Shown here: positions 15,943-25,093 of the stretch, in pieces
Numbering within the stretch: position 1 is the first letter of the stretch
Layout of the letters: the number at the start of each line of letters is the position of its first letter
Source of the DNA: JBQKLI01 sp012798975
GTDB taxonomy: Bacteria; Bacillota; Clostridia; Tissierellales; Peptoniphilaceae
DNA length: 64,000 bases
NCBI RefSeq assembly: GCF_052116305.1
Contig: NZ_JBQKLI010000010.1
Span: forward strand, 1 to 64,000
Direction: 5' to 3'
Notes under the pieces: generated by a model
The model's input: only the letters and a program-made list of their open reading frames with translations
Told to the model about the DNA's origin: nothing
Database searches by the model: none
Program-made: the position numbers and the translations under genes

Positions 15943-16590
15943 TTATTTTTCAATAATCCACATTTGTTTGCTTGGTCCAAACACCATTTCTTCTGAATAA
16001 AGATTGCTTTTTGAACGATACGCAGGATCGTTGACAGCGATTTGTCCATCGACTTCATCTGTAAGAAGGATAAAATGTCCATACTGTGTCCAATAGCCTC
16101 CCATGCTACTATTCACACTATTCACTACTAATTTTCCTTCTTTCAATGCTTTCACTATTTCATCTCTAGAGTTGGTAGCTGTAGCTTTTAAACCATATTG
16201 ATCTGCGGCATCAAAGAAGAACTGCCATAAGGTACCATTGTTTCCTGGCATAATATTGCCTGTTTTTGCAGATAAGTCCGCCATTTCAATAGGACTGATG
16301 TTCTTATCCAGCAAAGTAGAAGCTGCCATTGCCATAACGGTAGGGCCGCATCCTGTGTTGATTATTGTGCCGAATTCGCCTTCGCCATATGGATAACTGC
16401 GATAAGGCTCCTCCGCTTGATTAAAATAAACAGCATTGTTCAAATATTCTCTTTGTTGAGTAGAAACAGATTCTTGCTGAATCGGCTGATTATATTCAGA
16501 CGCTGCTGCACTTGAGATAGGTAAAAAGAGGCCTTGAGTCAAGATTAAGGCGGTCAATAATTTTTTACCGGTGTTGCGTGTAAAATTCAT
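15943..16590 (-). CDS. secreted C39-family peptidase-like protein
   Basis: 215 aa. A Sec signal peptide (residues 1 to about 30, cleavage near SAAA-SEY) precedes a papain-like C39-type domain. The likely catalytic set is C81 in NTGCGPTVMAM, H172 in YGHFILL and N186/D187 in AVNDPAYR. Such stand-alone exported domains are thought to be wall-associated cysteine peptidases or amidases; the substrate is unknown. It is not linked to an ABC exporter, so it is not a bacteriocin leader peptidase. GGAGG precedes the ATG by eight bases. A minus-strand extended -10 (TGGTATACT) lies near 16619-16627. Confidence 0.82.
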   Translation of the reverse strand: MNFTRNTGKKLLTALILTQGLFLPISSAAASEYNQPIQQESVSTQQREYLNNAVYFNQAEEPYRSYPYGEGEFGTIINTGCGPTVMAMAASTLLDKNISPIEMADLSAKTGNIMPGNNGTLWQFFFDAADQYGLKATATNSRDEIVKALKEGKLVVNSVNSSMGGYWTQYGHFILLTDEVDGQIAVNDPAYRSKSNLYSEEMVFGPSKQMWIIEK

Positions 16591-16801
16591 ATTTATTCAT
16601 CCTCCAATTCAAGAGTTAAGTATACCACAATTGTAAGAAAAATAAAAAGCAAACCAGGGTTAAAATATAAACATATACCGTTAATGTAAAAATATTCCGA
16701 ACTAATTCCCTGAATAATGGGAGGGAGACTTCTATGAAAAAAAATTAATATTTAAGAAGATCAATTATGTTTCAATCATAATTATATAGGATGGTGTACT
16801 G

Positions 16802-16810
16802 TGTTATAAT
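16802..16810 (+). promoter_or_regulatory. extended -10 promoter element of the gatCAB run
   Basis: TGTTATAAT, a perfect extended -10 box, lies 32 bases before the gatC start. No convincing -35 box is present, which is acceptable for extended -10 promoters. Upstream, at about 16720-16746, a GGGAGGG site leads only into a four-codon frame and is not counted as a gene. Confidence 0.55.
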
Positions 16811-16841
16811 ATATTTTATACTGTTAAAAGGAGTTTGTGAC

Positions 16842-17126
16842 ATGATAAATAAAGAAGAAGTAATTCGAATTTATGATTTAGCTCATTTAAATTTAGAGGA
16901 AGACCGTGTTGATATTTTAGCTGAAAAATATACAAAAGTATTAGATTTTGCAGAATTAATAATGGAAGTGGATACAACTGATGTGAAGCCTTTGGAAATG
17001 ATCCAAGAAGAGAAGGCAGTATTCCGTGAGGATATACCAGAAGAAAGTTTAGATCGGGAAAAAGCGTTAGAAAATGCAAAAGATCGAGAATATGGATATT
17101 TCAGACTAAAAAAAGTTATTGACTAG
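16842..17126 (+). CDS. gatC: aspartyl/glutamyl-tRNA amidotransferase subunit C
   Basis: 94 aa, the usual GatC length. It wraps around GatA and stabilises the GatCAB complex, which amidates Glu on tRNA-Gln and, in some species, Asp on tRNA-Asn. Typical segments are IYDLAHLNLEEDR, EVDTTDVKPLEM and VFREDIPEESLDREKALENA. The start has AAAAGGAG nine bases upstream; the open frame extends 17 codons further into the promoter and is rejected. First gene of the run gatC-gatA-gatB. Confidence 0.93.
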   Translation: MINKEEVIRIYDLAHLNLEEDRVDILAEKYTKVLDFAELIMEVDTTDVKPLEMIQEEKAVFREDIPEESLDREKALENAKDREYGYFRLKKVID

Positions 17127-17135
17127 AGGTGGAGA

Positions 17136-18539
17136 ATGGAAACAAGTTTATTAAGAGAAAAGCTGATTCATAAAGAAATTGATATTGATAAGTATTATTC
17201 AGAACTTTTCAAAAAAATAGAGGAAACAAAAGATCTTAATATTTTTATTACATTTGATAAAGATTTTGTATTGGAACAAATAAATGTTTTGAAGGAAAAA
17301 TTGGAAAAGAATGAAACACCCGGCAGATTATTTGGAATTCCTATTACAATTAAAGATAATATCTTAACCGAAGGGCTGCGTACTACTTGCGCTTCAAAAG
17401 CATTAGAAGATTATATGCCTGTTTATAATGCTACTGTTATTGAACGATTAAAAAGCGAAGATGCGGTTATTATCGGAAAAACAAATATGGATGAATTTGC
17501 TATGGGCGGAGCTTCTGAAACTTCTTATTTCGGACCGACAAAAAACCCGTTAGATCCTAAATTAATTCCAGGAGGATCATCATCGGGCTCAGCAGCAAGT
17601 GTATCTACAGGTCTTGTGAACATCTCTCTCGGAAGCGATACAGGGGGATCTATCAGACAGCCCTCTGCATTTTGCAATGTGACTGGTTTTCTGCCAAGTT
17701 ACGGTTCCGTATCCAGATACGGTGTAGCTTCTATGGCAAATACTTTAGATCAAGTAGGGGTTGTAGGAAAAAGTGTTGAGGATATTGTCACAACATTAAA
17801 TATTATAGGCGGTCATGATTCTAAAGATATGACCAGCAGCCAAAAAGAGTCTTTAGATCTGCAGCTAAAAGAAGAATATACGTTGAAAGGCAAAAAAATC
17901 GGCGTGATCGATACAGAGGCTTTTCCAATCCATAAGACTGTAGTTGAAGATTATAATACTGCTATAGAAAGACTAAAGAGTTTAGGGGCGGAAATAGTTC
18001 CTATAGATTTCAAATATATAAAATATTCTACTCCTTTATATAATGTAATTATGTCCTGTGAAGTTTCCAGCAATCTTTCAAGATTTGACGGAATCCGCTA
18101 TGGTTACTTGGCGCAAGATTATAGCACAACACGAGAACTCTTTGTAAAAACACGAAGCGAAGAGTTCGGCGAAGAAGTACAAAGAAGAATTGCTATGGGT
18201 ACTCATTATTTAGCTGCAGAAAATGATCAGGCTATTTATAAACAAGGTTTAAAAGTGCGGAGATTATTACAGGAAGAATTTGAAGAGAAATTTAAAGAAG
18301 TTGATTTCATAGCAACACCAACATCAACAGATCTTCCCTATGAATTAGGTGCAAGAGCAGGAGATCCTTTAGCAGATTATGATGACGGAACATTTGATGT
18401 TCCTGTAAATTTAGCAGGCCTTTGTGCTATATCCCTCCCAGTACGAGAAGGAATTTCCGGAGCACTTCAAATTATCGGAAATCGAAGAGATGATGAAAAT
18501 GTGTTAAATGCAGCATATTGTTTCGAGGGAGGTAAATAG
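17136..18539 (+). CDS. gatA: aspartyl/glutamyl-tRNA amidotransferase subunit A
   Basis: 467 aa amidase-signature enzyme that releases ammonia from glutamine for transfer to the misacylated tRNA. The Lys-Ser-Ser triad lies in ITIKDNI, GGSSSGSAAS and GSDTGGSIRQP, all intact. It starts nine bases after gatC, with GAGGTGGAG upstream. Length is slightly short of the common 485 but not truncated in any motif. Confidence 0.96.
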   Translation: METSLLREKLIHKEIDIDKYYSELFKKIEETKDLNIFITFDKDFVLEQINVLKEKLEKNETPGRLFGIPITIKDNILTEGLRTTCASKALEDYMPVYNATVIERLKSEDAVIIGKTNMDEFAMGGASETSYFGPTKNPLDPKLIPGGSSSGSAASVSTGLVNISLGSDTGGSIRQPSAFCNVTGFLPSYGSVSRYGVASMANTLDQVGVVGKSVEDIVTTLNIIGGHDSKDMTSSQKESLDLQLKEEYTLKGKKIGVIDTEAFPIHKTVVEDYNTAIERLKSLGAEIVPIDFKYIKYSTPLYNVIMSCEVSSNLSRFDGIRYGYLAQDYSTTRELFVKTRSEEFGEEVQRRIAMGTHYLAAENDQAIYKQGLKVRRLLQEEFEEKFKEVDFIATPTSTDLPYELGARAGDPLADYDDGTFDVPVNLAGLCAISLPVREGISGALQIIGNRRDDENVLNAAYCFEGGK

Positions 18540-18540
18540 G

Positions 18541-19971
18541 ATGAGTTTAAAAACATTAATTGGATTAGAAATACATGTGGAGCTTGCGACAGAAACGAAG
18601 ATGTTCTGCGGCTGTAAAAATGAATTCGGGAAAGCACCGAATACCAATGTTTGTCCTATCTGTCTAGGACATCCTGGTGCTCTGCCTGCTATGAATAAAA
18701 CAGCTGTAGAGTATGCAGTTATGGCAGGGCTTGCCTTTGACTGCGAGATCAGAAAAGATTTCAAAATGGATCGAAAAAAATATTTTTATCCAGACTTAAC
18801 GAAAGGATATCAAATAACCCAAGAAGATTTTCCCCTTTGCAGCAAAGGAAAAATTACCATAAAAACTGAGAATGGATCAAAAGATATAGGGATTCATAGA
18901 ATTCATATCGAAGAAGATACAGGAAAGTCCATCCATAATGAAGAAGGCAATACGTTAATGGATTATAACCGCTGTGGAGTTCCTCTTATTGAGATCGTAA
19001 CAGAACCGGATATGGAAAGTGCAGAAGAGGCTAGACAATTTCTAGATATTTTAAAAGAACGTATTAAGTATCTAGGTATTTCAGATGTGAAGATGGAAGA
19101 AGGTTCTCTTCGATGCGACTGCAACTTAAATGTCGTCGACAAAGAAAAGGGATTTAAAACGAAGATATCTGAAATAAAAAACATGAACTCTTTCAGAGCT
19201 GTTGAAAAAGCAATCGAATACGAAACAAGACGCCATTTTAAGATGGCTGAAGAAGGCGAAATCGGACATAAAGAAACAAGAAGATGGGTAGAAGATCCAG
19301 GACATACAGAAGTGATGAGAAGAAAAGAAGAGGGGAATGATTATCGTTTTTCAGTAGAAGGAGATATTCCTTTTGTTTCCTTGGAACAATCCTTCATCGA
19401 TAAAATCGAAAGCGAACTTCCAGAACTTCCTCATGAAAAAATGAACCGATTTATTACCGAATATAAGATCGATGAATATGATGCAGATATTTTAACGCGT
19501 TCTAAAGCAGCTGCTGATTATTTTGAGCAGACAGCAGAGCTCGTAAAAGATCCAAGACTTGCAAGCAACTGGATTCTTTCAGATGTTTCTAGAAGACTTA
19601 ATGAAGAAGAGAAAAGTTTCGAAACGATCGAAATTTCTCCAAAACAATTAGCAGATCTATTATTCCTCGTAAAAGATGGAAAAATAAACAATAATACTGC
19701 AAAAAAAGTTTTAAGAGCTATGTTTGAAGAAGGTGTGGAACCAACGAATTATGTGAAAGAAAAAGGACTTATTCAAATTACAGACGATTCTGCATTAAAT
19801 GAAATTGTAGAAAAAGTTCTTTCTGATAACCTTCAGTCCATAGAAGATATTAAAAATGGAAAAGACAGAGCTCTAGGTTTCCTTGTTGGACAATGTATGA
19901 AAGCTTCTAAAGGAAAAGGGAATCCGCAGAAATTCAACGAATTATTACGCGAAAATATAAACAAGATGTAG
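18541..19971 (+). CDS. gatB: aspartyl/glutamyl-tRNA amidotransferase subunit B
   Basis: 476 aa. The cradle domain begins TLIGLEIHVELATETKMFCGCKNEFG and carries the kinase-like active site that activates the misacyl-tRNA (CPICLGHPGALP, RKKYFYPDLTKGYQITQ, EDTGKSIH). A helical and YqeY-like tail (from about residue 330) binds tRNA. The ATG at 18541 has GGGAGG before it and lies one base after the gatA stop; a further 11 codons upstream are the gatA end in another frame. Confidence 0.96.
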   Translation: MSLKTLIGLEIHVELATETKMFCGCKNEFGKAPNTNVCPICLGHPGALPAMNKTAVEYAVMAGLAFDCEIRKDFKMDRKKYFYPDLTKGYQITQEDFPLCSKGKITIKTENGSKDIGIHRIHIEEDTGKSIHNEEGNTLMDYNRCGVPLIEIVTEPDMESAEEARQFLDILKERIKYLGISDVKMEEGSLRCDCNLNVVDKEKGFKTKISEIKNMNSFRAVEKAIEYETRRHFKMAEEGEIGHKETRRWVEDPGHTEVMRRKEEGNDYRFSVEGDIPFVSLEQSFIDKIESELPELPHEKMNRFITEYKIDEYDADILTRSKAAADYFEQTAELVKDPRLASNWILSDVSRRLNEEEKSFETIEISPKQLADLLFLVKDGKINNNTAKKVLRAMFEEGVEPTNYVKEKGLIQITDDSALNEIVEKVLSDNLQSIEDIKNGKDRALGFLVGQCMKASKGKGNPQKFNELLRENINKM

Positions 19972-19982
19972 GATGTGTAAAT

Positions 19983-20954
19983 ATGGCGACTGGCAAATTA
20001 GAAAATGAAACTCTTCAGGATATATTACAATCTATTTCCTTCCATCGAAAAGAAGTTTTAGTAGGCGCCGGGGTGGGACTGGACACGACACAGATCGACT
20101 TTGGTGAGAAGATCTGTGTTCTATCCACAGATCCCATTACAGGTGCAAAGGAAAATATCGGTTCTTTAGCTGTAGACATCTCAGTAAACGACACCTCCAC
20201 TTCAGGTGCGGAAAATATCGGGGTTTTATTGACAATACTGGCTCCTGAAGGAACAACACCCCAAGATATTAGAGAAATCATGGCAGATGCTTCTAAGAGA
20301 GCCGAAGAACTGGAAATTGAAATTATAGGGGGACATACAGAAATTACGGATGCAGTTAACCGATTTGTCTTGTCTTCTACCTCTATTGGTATACTCGATA
20401 AAAAAGATCAGATTCCAGCGGATAAAATCCAAGAGGGGGATTCTGTTTACGTATCAAAATATATTGGAATAGAGGGAACAGCAATCCTTGCCCATGACAA
20501 AGAGGAAGAACTCAAAAACGTCATGACTCAAGAGGAACTTGATTATGCAAAGGGCTTATTAAAATGGATTTCTGTGCAAGATGATGCAAAATATGCCAAG
20601 AATAAAGATTTGTCTTATATGCATGATGTAACAGAAGGCGGTCTCTTAGGTGCCGTATGTGAAGCGTATCAGGGAATAAAAAAAGGCATTGAAATTGTCT
20701 GTGAAAATGTACCTGTGCTGGAGGTTACCAAAAAAATCTGCGATTATTTTAATATTAAACCATTTCGTCTTATTTCCAGCGGTTCTATGCTGATAATTTC
20801 TTCTGATGGATCTTTAGAAAAAAAGTTCGAAGGCTCAAATATTAAGTTAACAAAGATAGGGGTTGTCAAAGGGGACGAACCGATAATTATAACAGATGGA
20901 GTTTCAGAAAGAATCCTTCCTCCCTATGCAGATGAACTATACAAGGTGATATAA
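19983..20954 (+). CDS. AIR synthase-like protein (PurM/HypE/ThiL superfamily)
   Basis: 323 aa. An N-terminal PurM-type domain (VGAGVGLDTTQIDFG, CVLSTDPITGAKENIG, AVDISVNDTSTSGAEN) and a C-terminal domain (MHDVTEGGLLGAVCEAY, then ISSGSMLIISS) place it in the superfamily that phosphorylates or dehydrates small substrates with ATP. It resembles HypE most in arrangement, but there is no HypE C-terminal cysteine and no hyp genes nearby, so it should not be named hypE. Its exact reaction is unknown. It follows gatB by 11 bases and abuts rdgB. Confidence 0.8.
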   Translation: MATGKLENETLQDILQSISFHRKEVLVGAGVGLDTTQIDFGEKICVLSTDPITGAKENIGSLAVDISVNDTSTSGAENIGVLLTILAPEGTTPQDIREIMADASKRAEELEIEIIGGHTEITDAVNRFVLSSTSIGILDKKDQIPADKIQEGDSVYVSKYIGIEGTAILAHDKEEELKNVMTQEELDYAKGLLKWISVQDDAKYAKNKDLSYMHDVTEGGLLGAVCEAYQGIKKGIEIVCENVPVLEVTKKICDYFNIKPFRLISSGSMLIISSDGSLEKKFEGSNIKLTKIGVVKGDEPIIITDGVSERILPPYADELYKVI

Positions 20955-21545
20955 ATGAAAAAAATTATTCTTGCGACCCATAATAAAGGGAAAGTTCGAG
21001 AAATGAAAGAGATTTTATCGAATCTGGATATTGATATCTTAACGAAAGACGATGCCGGAATCGATATTGATCCCGAAGAAAATGGTTCTACCCTTGAAGA
21101 AAATGCTTTGATAAAAGCGAAGGCTATCTATGCCATCAAGGAGATTCCTGTAATCGCAGACGATACAGGACTATTTGTAGAAGCTTTAAATGGAGCTCCT
21201 GGTGTCCGTTCCGCCAGATACGCGGGAATGGATGGAAATGATAGTGCTAATAGAGAAAAACTGTTAGATGAATTAAAGGATATCCATAACAGAAAAGCCT
21301 ACTTTGAAACGGTTGTCTGTTTTATCGATTCGAAAGGCCATGAAACTTTTGCAAAAGGGCGCTGTTATGGTACTATAAATAGAGAAGAAGCGGGAGATAA
21401 CGGTTTTGGTTACGATTGCCTGTTTACTCCTCAGGGGGAAAGCAGAACCTTTGCCGAAATGAGCGATGAAGAGAAAAACAAACTAAGCCATCGAGCAAAA
21501 GCGTTGAATCAGCTTCGAATATTATTAGAGGAGTATAAAGGATGA
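20955..21545 (+). CDS. rdgB: XTP/dITP diphosphatase (RdgB/HAM1)
   Basis: 196 aa house-cleaning enzyme hydrolysing deaminated purine triphosphates to monophosphates. N-terminal ILATHNKGKVREMKEIL, metal-site IADDTGLFVEALNGAPGVRSARYAG, and NGFGYDCLFTP plus MSDEEKNKLSHRAKAL are all present. It begins at the base after the AIR synthase-like stop and overlaps the next gene by four bases (ATGA), so the three are translationally coupled. Confidence 0.95.
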   Translation: MKKIILATHNKGKVREMKEILSNLDIDILTKDDAGIDIDPEENGSTLEENALIKAKAIYAIKEIPVIADDTGLFVEALNGAPGVRSARYAGMDGNDSANREKLLDELKDIHNRKAYFETVVCFIDSKGHETFAKGRCYGTINREEAGDNGFGYDCLFTPQGESRTFAEMSDEEKNKLSHRAKALNQLRILLEEYKG

Positions 21546-22009
21546 AAGTAGCAGTCATCGCCGACACCCATGGCAAATATGATCATTTGATTGAACCTTT
21601 AAAGGAATTAGATCTTAGTTATATTATTCATTTGGGCGATTTTGTTGAAGACGGTAAGATATTAAGTGAATTAACAAATATTCCCCTTATAATTGTAAAA
21701 GGAAACAACGACTATTTAGCCTATACAGAACCGGAAGAGTTATACACAACCATAGAAGGGAAATCCTTTTTTATCTCTCATGGACATCGCCTTGGTGTTT
21801 ATAGAGGGCTGAATATGCTTTTGATAAATGCAAAAGAACATGGTTCGGATGTAGTTTTGTTTGGACATACTCATATGTACCACGAAGAAATGATCGACAA
21901 TATTTTAGTTCTTAATCCAGGCAGCGCATCTTATGCTCGAGGCGGAGATAAAGAAAGTATTGCCATACTGGATTTAGATATATTGGAAGTACAAAAGATA
22001 GAATTCTAG
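21542..22009 (+). CDS. YfcE/MJ0936-type metallophosphoesterase
   Basis: 155 aa. The calcineurin-like set is complete: ADTHGKYDHL (D-x-H), HLGDFVEDG, VKGNNDYLAY, FISHGHRLG and FGHTHMYHEE, followed by LNPGSASYARGG. Family members are manganese or nickel phosphodiesterases of unclear substrate. Pairing with rdgB in an ATGA overlap is common in Firmicutes and argues for a role in nucleotide housekeeping. Confidence 0.92.
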   Translation: MKVAVIADTHGKYDHLIEPLKELDLSYIIHLGDFVEDGKILSELTNIPLIIVKGNNDYLAYTEPEELYTTIEGKSFFISHGHRLGVYRGLNMLLINAKEHGSDVVLFGHTHMYHEEMIDNILVLNPGSASYARGGDKESIAILDLDILEVQKIEF

Positions 22010-22019
22010 GAGGAAGTTT

Positions 22020-22865
22020 ATGACAATTTTATATTCAGATGATCTAGCGGAAAAGCTGGACGAAAGTATCAAGGGAAGAGTTGAGAAATTATCAAAAGAA
22101 GGAAATACACCCTGCTTAGCCATTGTAAGAGTTGGAGAAAATCCTAATGATATTTCTTATGAAAAAGGTTTGCTTAAGAAAAGCGATATCTACGGCATCG
22201 AAGTAAAACAAGTTTTACTAGATGCAGAAATCACTACAGAAGAATTAATTGCTGAAATTGAAAAATTAAATAGCGACGATCATGTAACAGGAGTTATTCT
22301 GTTTAGACCATTGCCAAAACATATCGATGATAAAGAAGTAGAAGAATCCTTAGACTATAGAAAAGATGTAGATGCAATGACTTCAAAATCTTTAGCAAAA
22401 GTTTTCCAAGGGGAAACGGACGGATTCCAGCCGGCAACACCTTATGCTTGTATGAAATTATTAGAAGCCTATGATATCGATTTAAAAGGCAAAAATGTTG
22501 CTATTATTGGCCGTTCCATGGTTCTTGGAAAGCCGCTTGCTATGATGATGCTTAATGAAAACGCAACAGTTACAATCTGCCACTCTAGAACAAAAGATCT
22601 TCCAGAAGTAACAAAAGCTGCTGATATCGTAGTTTCTGCAACAGGAAGAGCAAAATCTGTAACGAGAGACTATGTAAACCCAGATTCCATCGTTGTGGAC
22701 GTTGGAGTAAGTGCGGATGCTGATGGAAAACTATCAGGAGATGCAGACTTTGAAGATTTAAAAGACTATGTAGCAGGAATTACTCCTAGAACTCACGGAA
22801 TCGGAAAAATTACTTCTACTTTATTGATGGATCAAGTAGTCCAAGCAAAAGAAAAAAGTTTATAA
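22020..22865 (+). CDS. folD: divergent FolD (methylene-THF dehydrogenase/cyclohydrolase)
   Basis: 281 aa. FolD interconverts methylene-, methenyl- and formyl-tetrahydrofolate using NAD(P). The fold and order match, including the catalytic Tyr-Lys in SYEKGLLKK, DGFQPATPYACM, the dinucleotide site VAIIGRSMVLGKPLAMMM, HSRTKDLPE and VVDVGVS. Several normally strict blocks differ: QLPLP is FRPLP, PCTP is PATP, and the closing PGGVGPMT is TPRTHGIGKIT. This points to a divergent subgroup, possibly changed in cofactor or cyclohydrolase activity. AGGAGG precedes the start. Last gene of the gatC run. Confidence 0.85.
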   Translation: MTILYSDDLAEKLDESIKGRVEKLSKEGNTPCLAIVRVGENPNDISYEKGLLKKSDIYGIEVKQVLLDAEITTEELIAEIEKLNSDDHVTGVILFRPLPKHIDDKEVEESLDYRKDVDAMTSKSLAKVFQGETDGFQPATPYACMKLLEAYDIDLKGKNVAIIGRSMVLGKPLAMMMLNENATVTICHSRTKDLPEVTKAADIVVSATGRAKSVTRDYVNPDSIVVDVGVSADADGKLSGDADFEDLKDYVAGITPRTHGIGKITSTLLMDQVVQAKEKSL

Positions 22866-22871
22866 TCAATC

Positions 22872-22907
22872 AAAAACTGAGTCCTTTTGAAAGGACTCGG
22901 TTTTTTT
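22872..22907 (+). terminator. intrinsic terminator after folD
   Basis: Stem AAAACTGAGTCCTTT / AAAGGACTCGGTTTT with one G-T pair and a seven-T run. It closes the gatC-to-folD run. Confidence 0.88.
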
Positions 22908-23005
22908 GAATTAAAAACAGGAATCTGTTATAATCAGGGTTCGTTGCATATTATTAATAATATTTTTAAACTGGAGTGGAAAAAATGTAAAAGGAAGTGA
23001 TTCAA

Positions 23006-24373
23006 TTGAATAAAAATTATTTAAGAAATGAGAGCGCGATTTATAGAAAGATGAATGATCTTTTAATAAAAAAGGATTATGAAGGGCTGCAAAATGCGAT
23101 TTCTGTATATAATCCCGTAGACATAAGAGATTATATAGAGGAATTGGATTTAACGGAAGCGATACTCGTATTTAGACTCTTAAAAAAAGAAGATGCAGTT
23201 GAAGTATTTTCCAAAATGGAAAAAGATGTAAAGTATCGTTTTTTAAAGGGGATGACCGACAGCGAAATCAAATACATAATCGATGAATTGTATTTTGATG
23301 ACCGTGTAGACTTAATGGAAGAAATGCCGGCGGGAATTGTGAAGAATATCCTTCGAAATACAAATGAAGAAGAACGCAACTTAATGAATAAATTTCTAAA
23401 GTATCCAAAAGATTCTGCCGGATCTTTAATGACCATAGAATATGTAGAGCTTAAGGAATTTATGACGACGGAAGAGGCCCTTGAGATCATCAAAGAGACA
23501 GGTGATGATAAAGTTACAGTCTATACCTGCTATGTGACGAATGAGACGAAAAAACTTCTAGGATTTGTCACCCTTAGAAGAATTATAACCGCGCCATCGA
23601 AAACAAAAATTTCCGAACTGATGGATGAAGATGTTATTTCTGTTCATACACTGGACGATCAAGAAATCGTAGCAAATGTTTTTAACAAATATGGTTTCGT
23701 AGTAATGCCTGTTGTAGACAGCGAAGGAAGAATGACAGGAGTTATTACTGTAGATGATATTTTAGAAGTTATGGAACAAGAAGCTACGGAAGACTTTCAA
23801 AGAATGGCGGCTATGATCCCACAAGAAGAAGAATATCTGGACACATCCCCGTTCAAACTTGCGAAAAGCAGAGTTGCTTGGCTTTTAATTCTTATGATAA
23901 CGGCCACCTTTACAGGCCAGATCATGAACCATTATAATACTTTAATTCAGTCTATGATTGTCTTAAATATGTTTATTCCGATGATTATGGATGCAGGGGG
24001 GAATTCAGGTTCCCAAAGTTCCACCTTAATCATTCGGGGGCTTGCTACTGGGGAAATTCATACAAGAGACTTTTTTAAGGTCATTTTTAAAGAATTTAAA
24101 GTAAGTATACTCGTAGGTTTCATCATTGCCCTTGTGAATTTTACTAAAGTATTGTTATTTGACAGAGTCCCTATGGATATTGCCCTGCTTATTTCAGTGA
24201 CGCTTATGTTTACTATTACTGCTGCTAAAGTAATAGGGGGGATACTTCCTATAGCTGCTAAAAAACTAAAAATGGATCCGGCGATTATGGCAGGACCATT
24301 GATTACAACAGTAGTAGATACATTAAGCTTAATTATCTATTTTGAACTTGCATCTCATTTTATAAGAATTTAA
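23006..24373 (+). CDS. mgtE: magnesium transporter MgtE
   Basis: 455 aa. A superhelical N domain (residues about 20-130), two CBS domains (about 135-255, MDEDVISVHTLDDQEIVANVF, VVDSEGRMTGVITVDDIL) and five C-terminal membrane helices with the pore segment MIMDAGGNSGSQSSTLIIRGLATGEI. It is a Mg2+-gated Mg2+ channel in the membrane. A TTG start at 23006 is chosen because AAAGGAAGTGAT just upstream matches the 16S 3' end. The GTG at 22997 lies inside that ribosome site. No M-box riboswitch fits in the 98-base leader. Confidence 0.93.
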   Translation: MNKNYLRNESAIYRKMNDLLIKKDYEGLQNAISVYNPVDIRDYIEELDLTEAILVFRLLKKEDAVEVFSKMEKDVKYRFLKGMTDSEIKYIIDELYFDDRVDLMEEMPAGIVKNILRNTNEEERNLMNKFLKYPKDSAGSLMTIEYVELKEFMTTEEALEIIKETGDDKVTVYTCYVTNETKKLLGFVTLRRIITAPSKTKISELMDEDVISVHTLDDQEIVANVFNKYGFVVMPVVDSEGRMTGVITVDDILEVMEQEATEDFQRMAAMIPQEEEYLDTSPFKLAKSRVAWLLILMITATFTGQIMNHYNTLIQSMIVLNMFIPMIMDAGGNSGSQSSTLIIRGLATGEIHTRDFFKVIFKEFKVSILVGFIIALVNFTKVLLFDRVPMDIALLISVTLMFTITAAKVIGGILPIAAKKLKMDPAIMAGPLITTVVDTLSLIIYFELASHFIRI

Positions 24374-24418
24374 GAATAAATTCATTCTATAATAAAGATG
24401 ACAAAAGAGGTGAGAGAA

Positions 24419-25093
24419 ATGCCAAATATATTCGTGATAGACGATGATCCTGGCATCTGCAGGATGATCGAGAGAGTTTTGATAAAAGAAGGGTATGGGG
24501 TAAAGATTCGAAATAACTGCAGCAACCTGCGCCCGGATGAATTTTCTAAGATCGATCTACTCCTTTTAGATGTAATGATGCCGGGAATCGACGGTTTTGA
24601 ATTTTGTAGAAAAATACGAAAGGAAGTGGATATTCCCATTCTTTTTATCACCGCAAAGACAATGGAAGAAGATCTTTTGGAAGGATTTTCAAGCGGAGGA
24701 GACGACTATATTAAAAAGCCCTTTAGCATTACAGAGCTTAGAGCAAGAGTCGAGGCTCATTTGAGAAGAGAAAAGCGGGAAAAACAACACAGTTTTCAAA
24801 GAGGAGAATATCGTTTTGATATACAGGCGAAAGAACTGTTTATAGAACAGGATGAAGAGAAAATAATCTTAACAAAAAGCGAATACGATATCTGCGTGTT
24901 CTTAGCTAAAAACTGGGGGCAGGTATTTTCTTTAGAAAGAATTTTAGAATCCATATTTGGATACGACAGCGAAAGTGATATTTCTTCTATTCGTGTCCAT
25001 ATAAAAAACATTAGAAAGAAATTAATAAAATTTGATAAAAAGCCTATTGAAACCGTCTGGGGGGTGGGTTATAAATGGAAAAAAGAGGAGTAA
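24419..25093 (+). CDS. OmpR-family response regulator
   Basis: 224 aa. The receiver domain has acidic D9-D11 (FVIDDDPG), phosphorylated D51 (LLLLDVMMPG), the T of FITAKT and the K of IKKPF. A winged-helix OmpR/PhoB DNA-binding domain follows (about 128-224, LTKSEYDICVFLAKN, VHIKNIRKKL, ETVWGVGYKW). It regulates unknown targets together with the kinase whose gene it overlaps by 19 bases. The start at 24419 has AGAGGTGAGAGA upstream. A start seven codons earlier would lack a ribosome site. Confidence 0.93.
   Translation: MPNIFVIDDDPGICRMIERVLIKEGYGVKIRNNCSNLRPDEFSKIDLLLLDVMMPGIDGFEFCRKIRKEVDIPILFITAKTMEEDLLEGFSSGGDDYIKKPFSITELRARVEAHLRREKREKQHSFQRGEYRFDIQAKELFIEQDEEKIILTKSEYDICVFLAKNWGQVFSLERILESIFGYDSESDISSIRVHIKNIRKKLIKFDKKPIETVWGVGYKWKKEE

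Noticed and set aside
16720..16755. GGGAGGG followed by ATG before gatC
   Set aside because: It opens only four codons (ATG AAA AAA AAT, then TAA). It could be a relic or leader, but nothing supports a product.
19983..20954. Naming the AIR-synthase-like gene hypE
   Set aside because: It has no C-terminal cysteine motif and no other hydrogenase maturation genes nearby.
22908..23005. M-box riboswitch before mgtE
   Set aside because: The leader is only about 98 bases and shows none of the M-box helices, so magnesium control by riboswitch is not supported.
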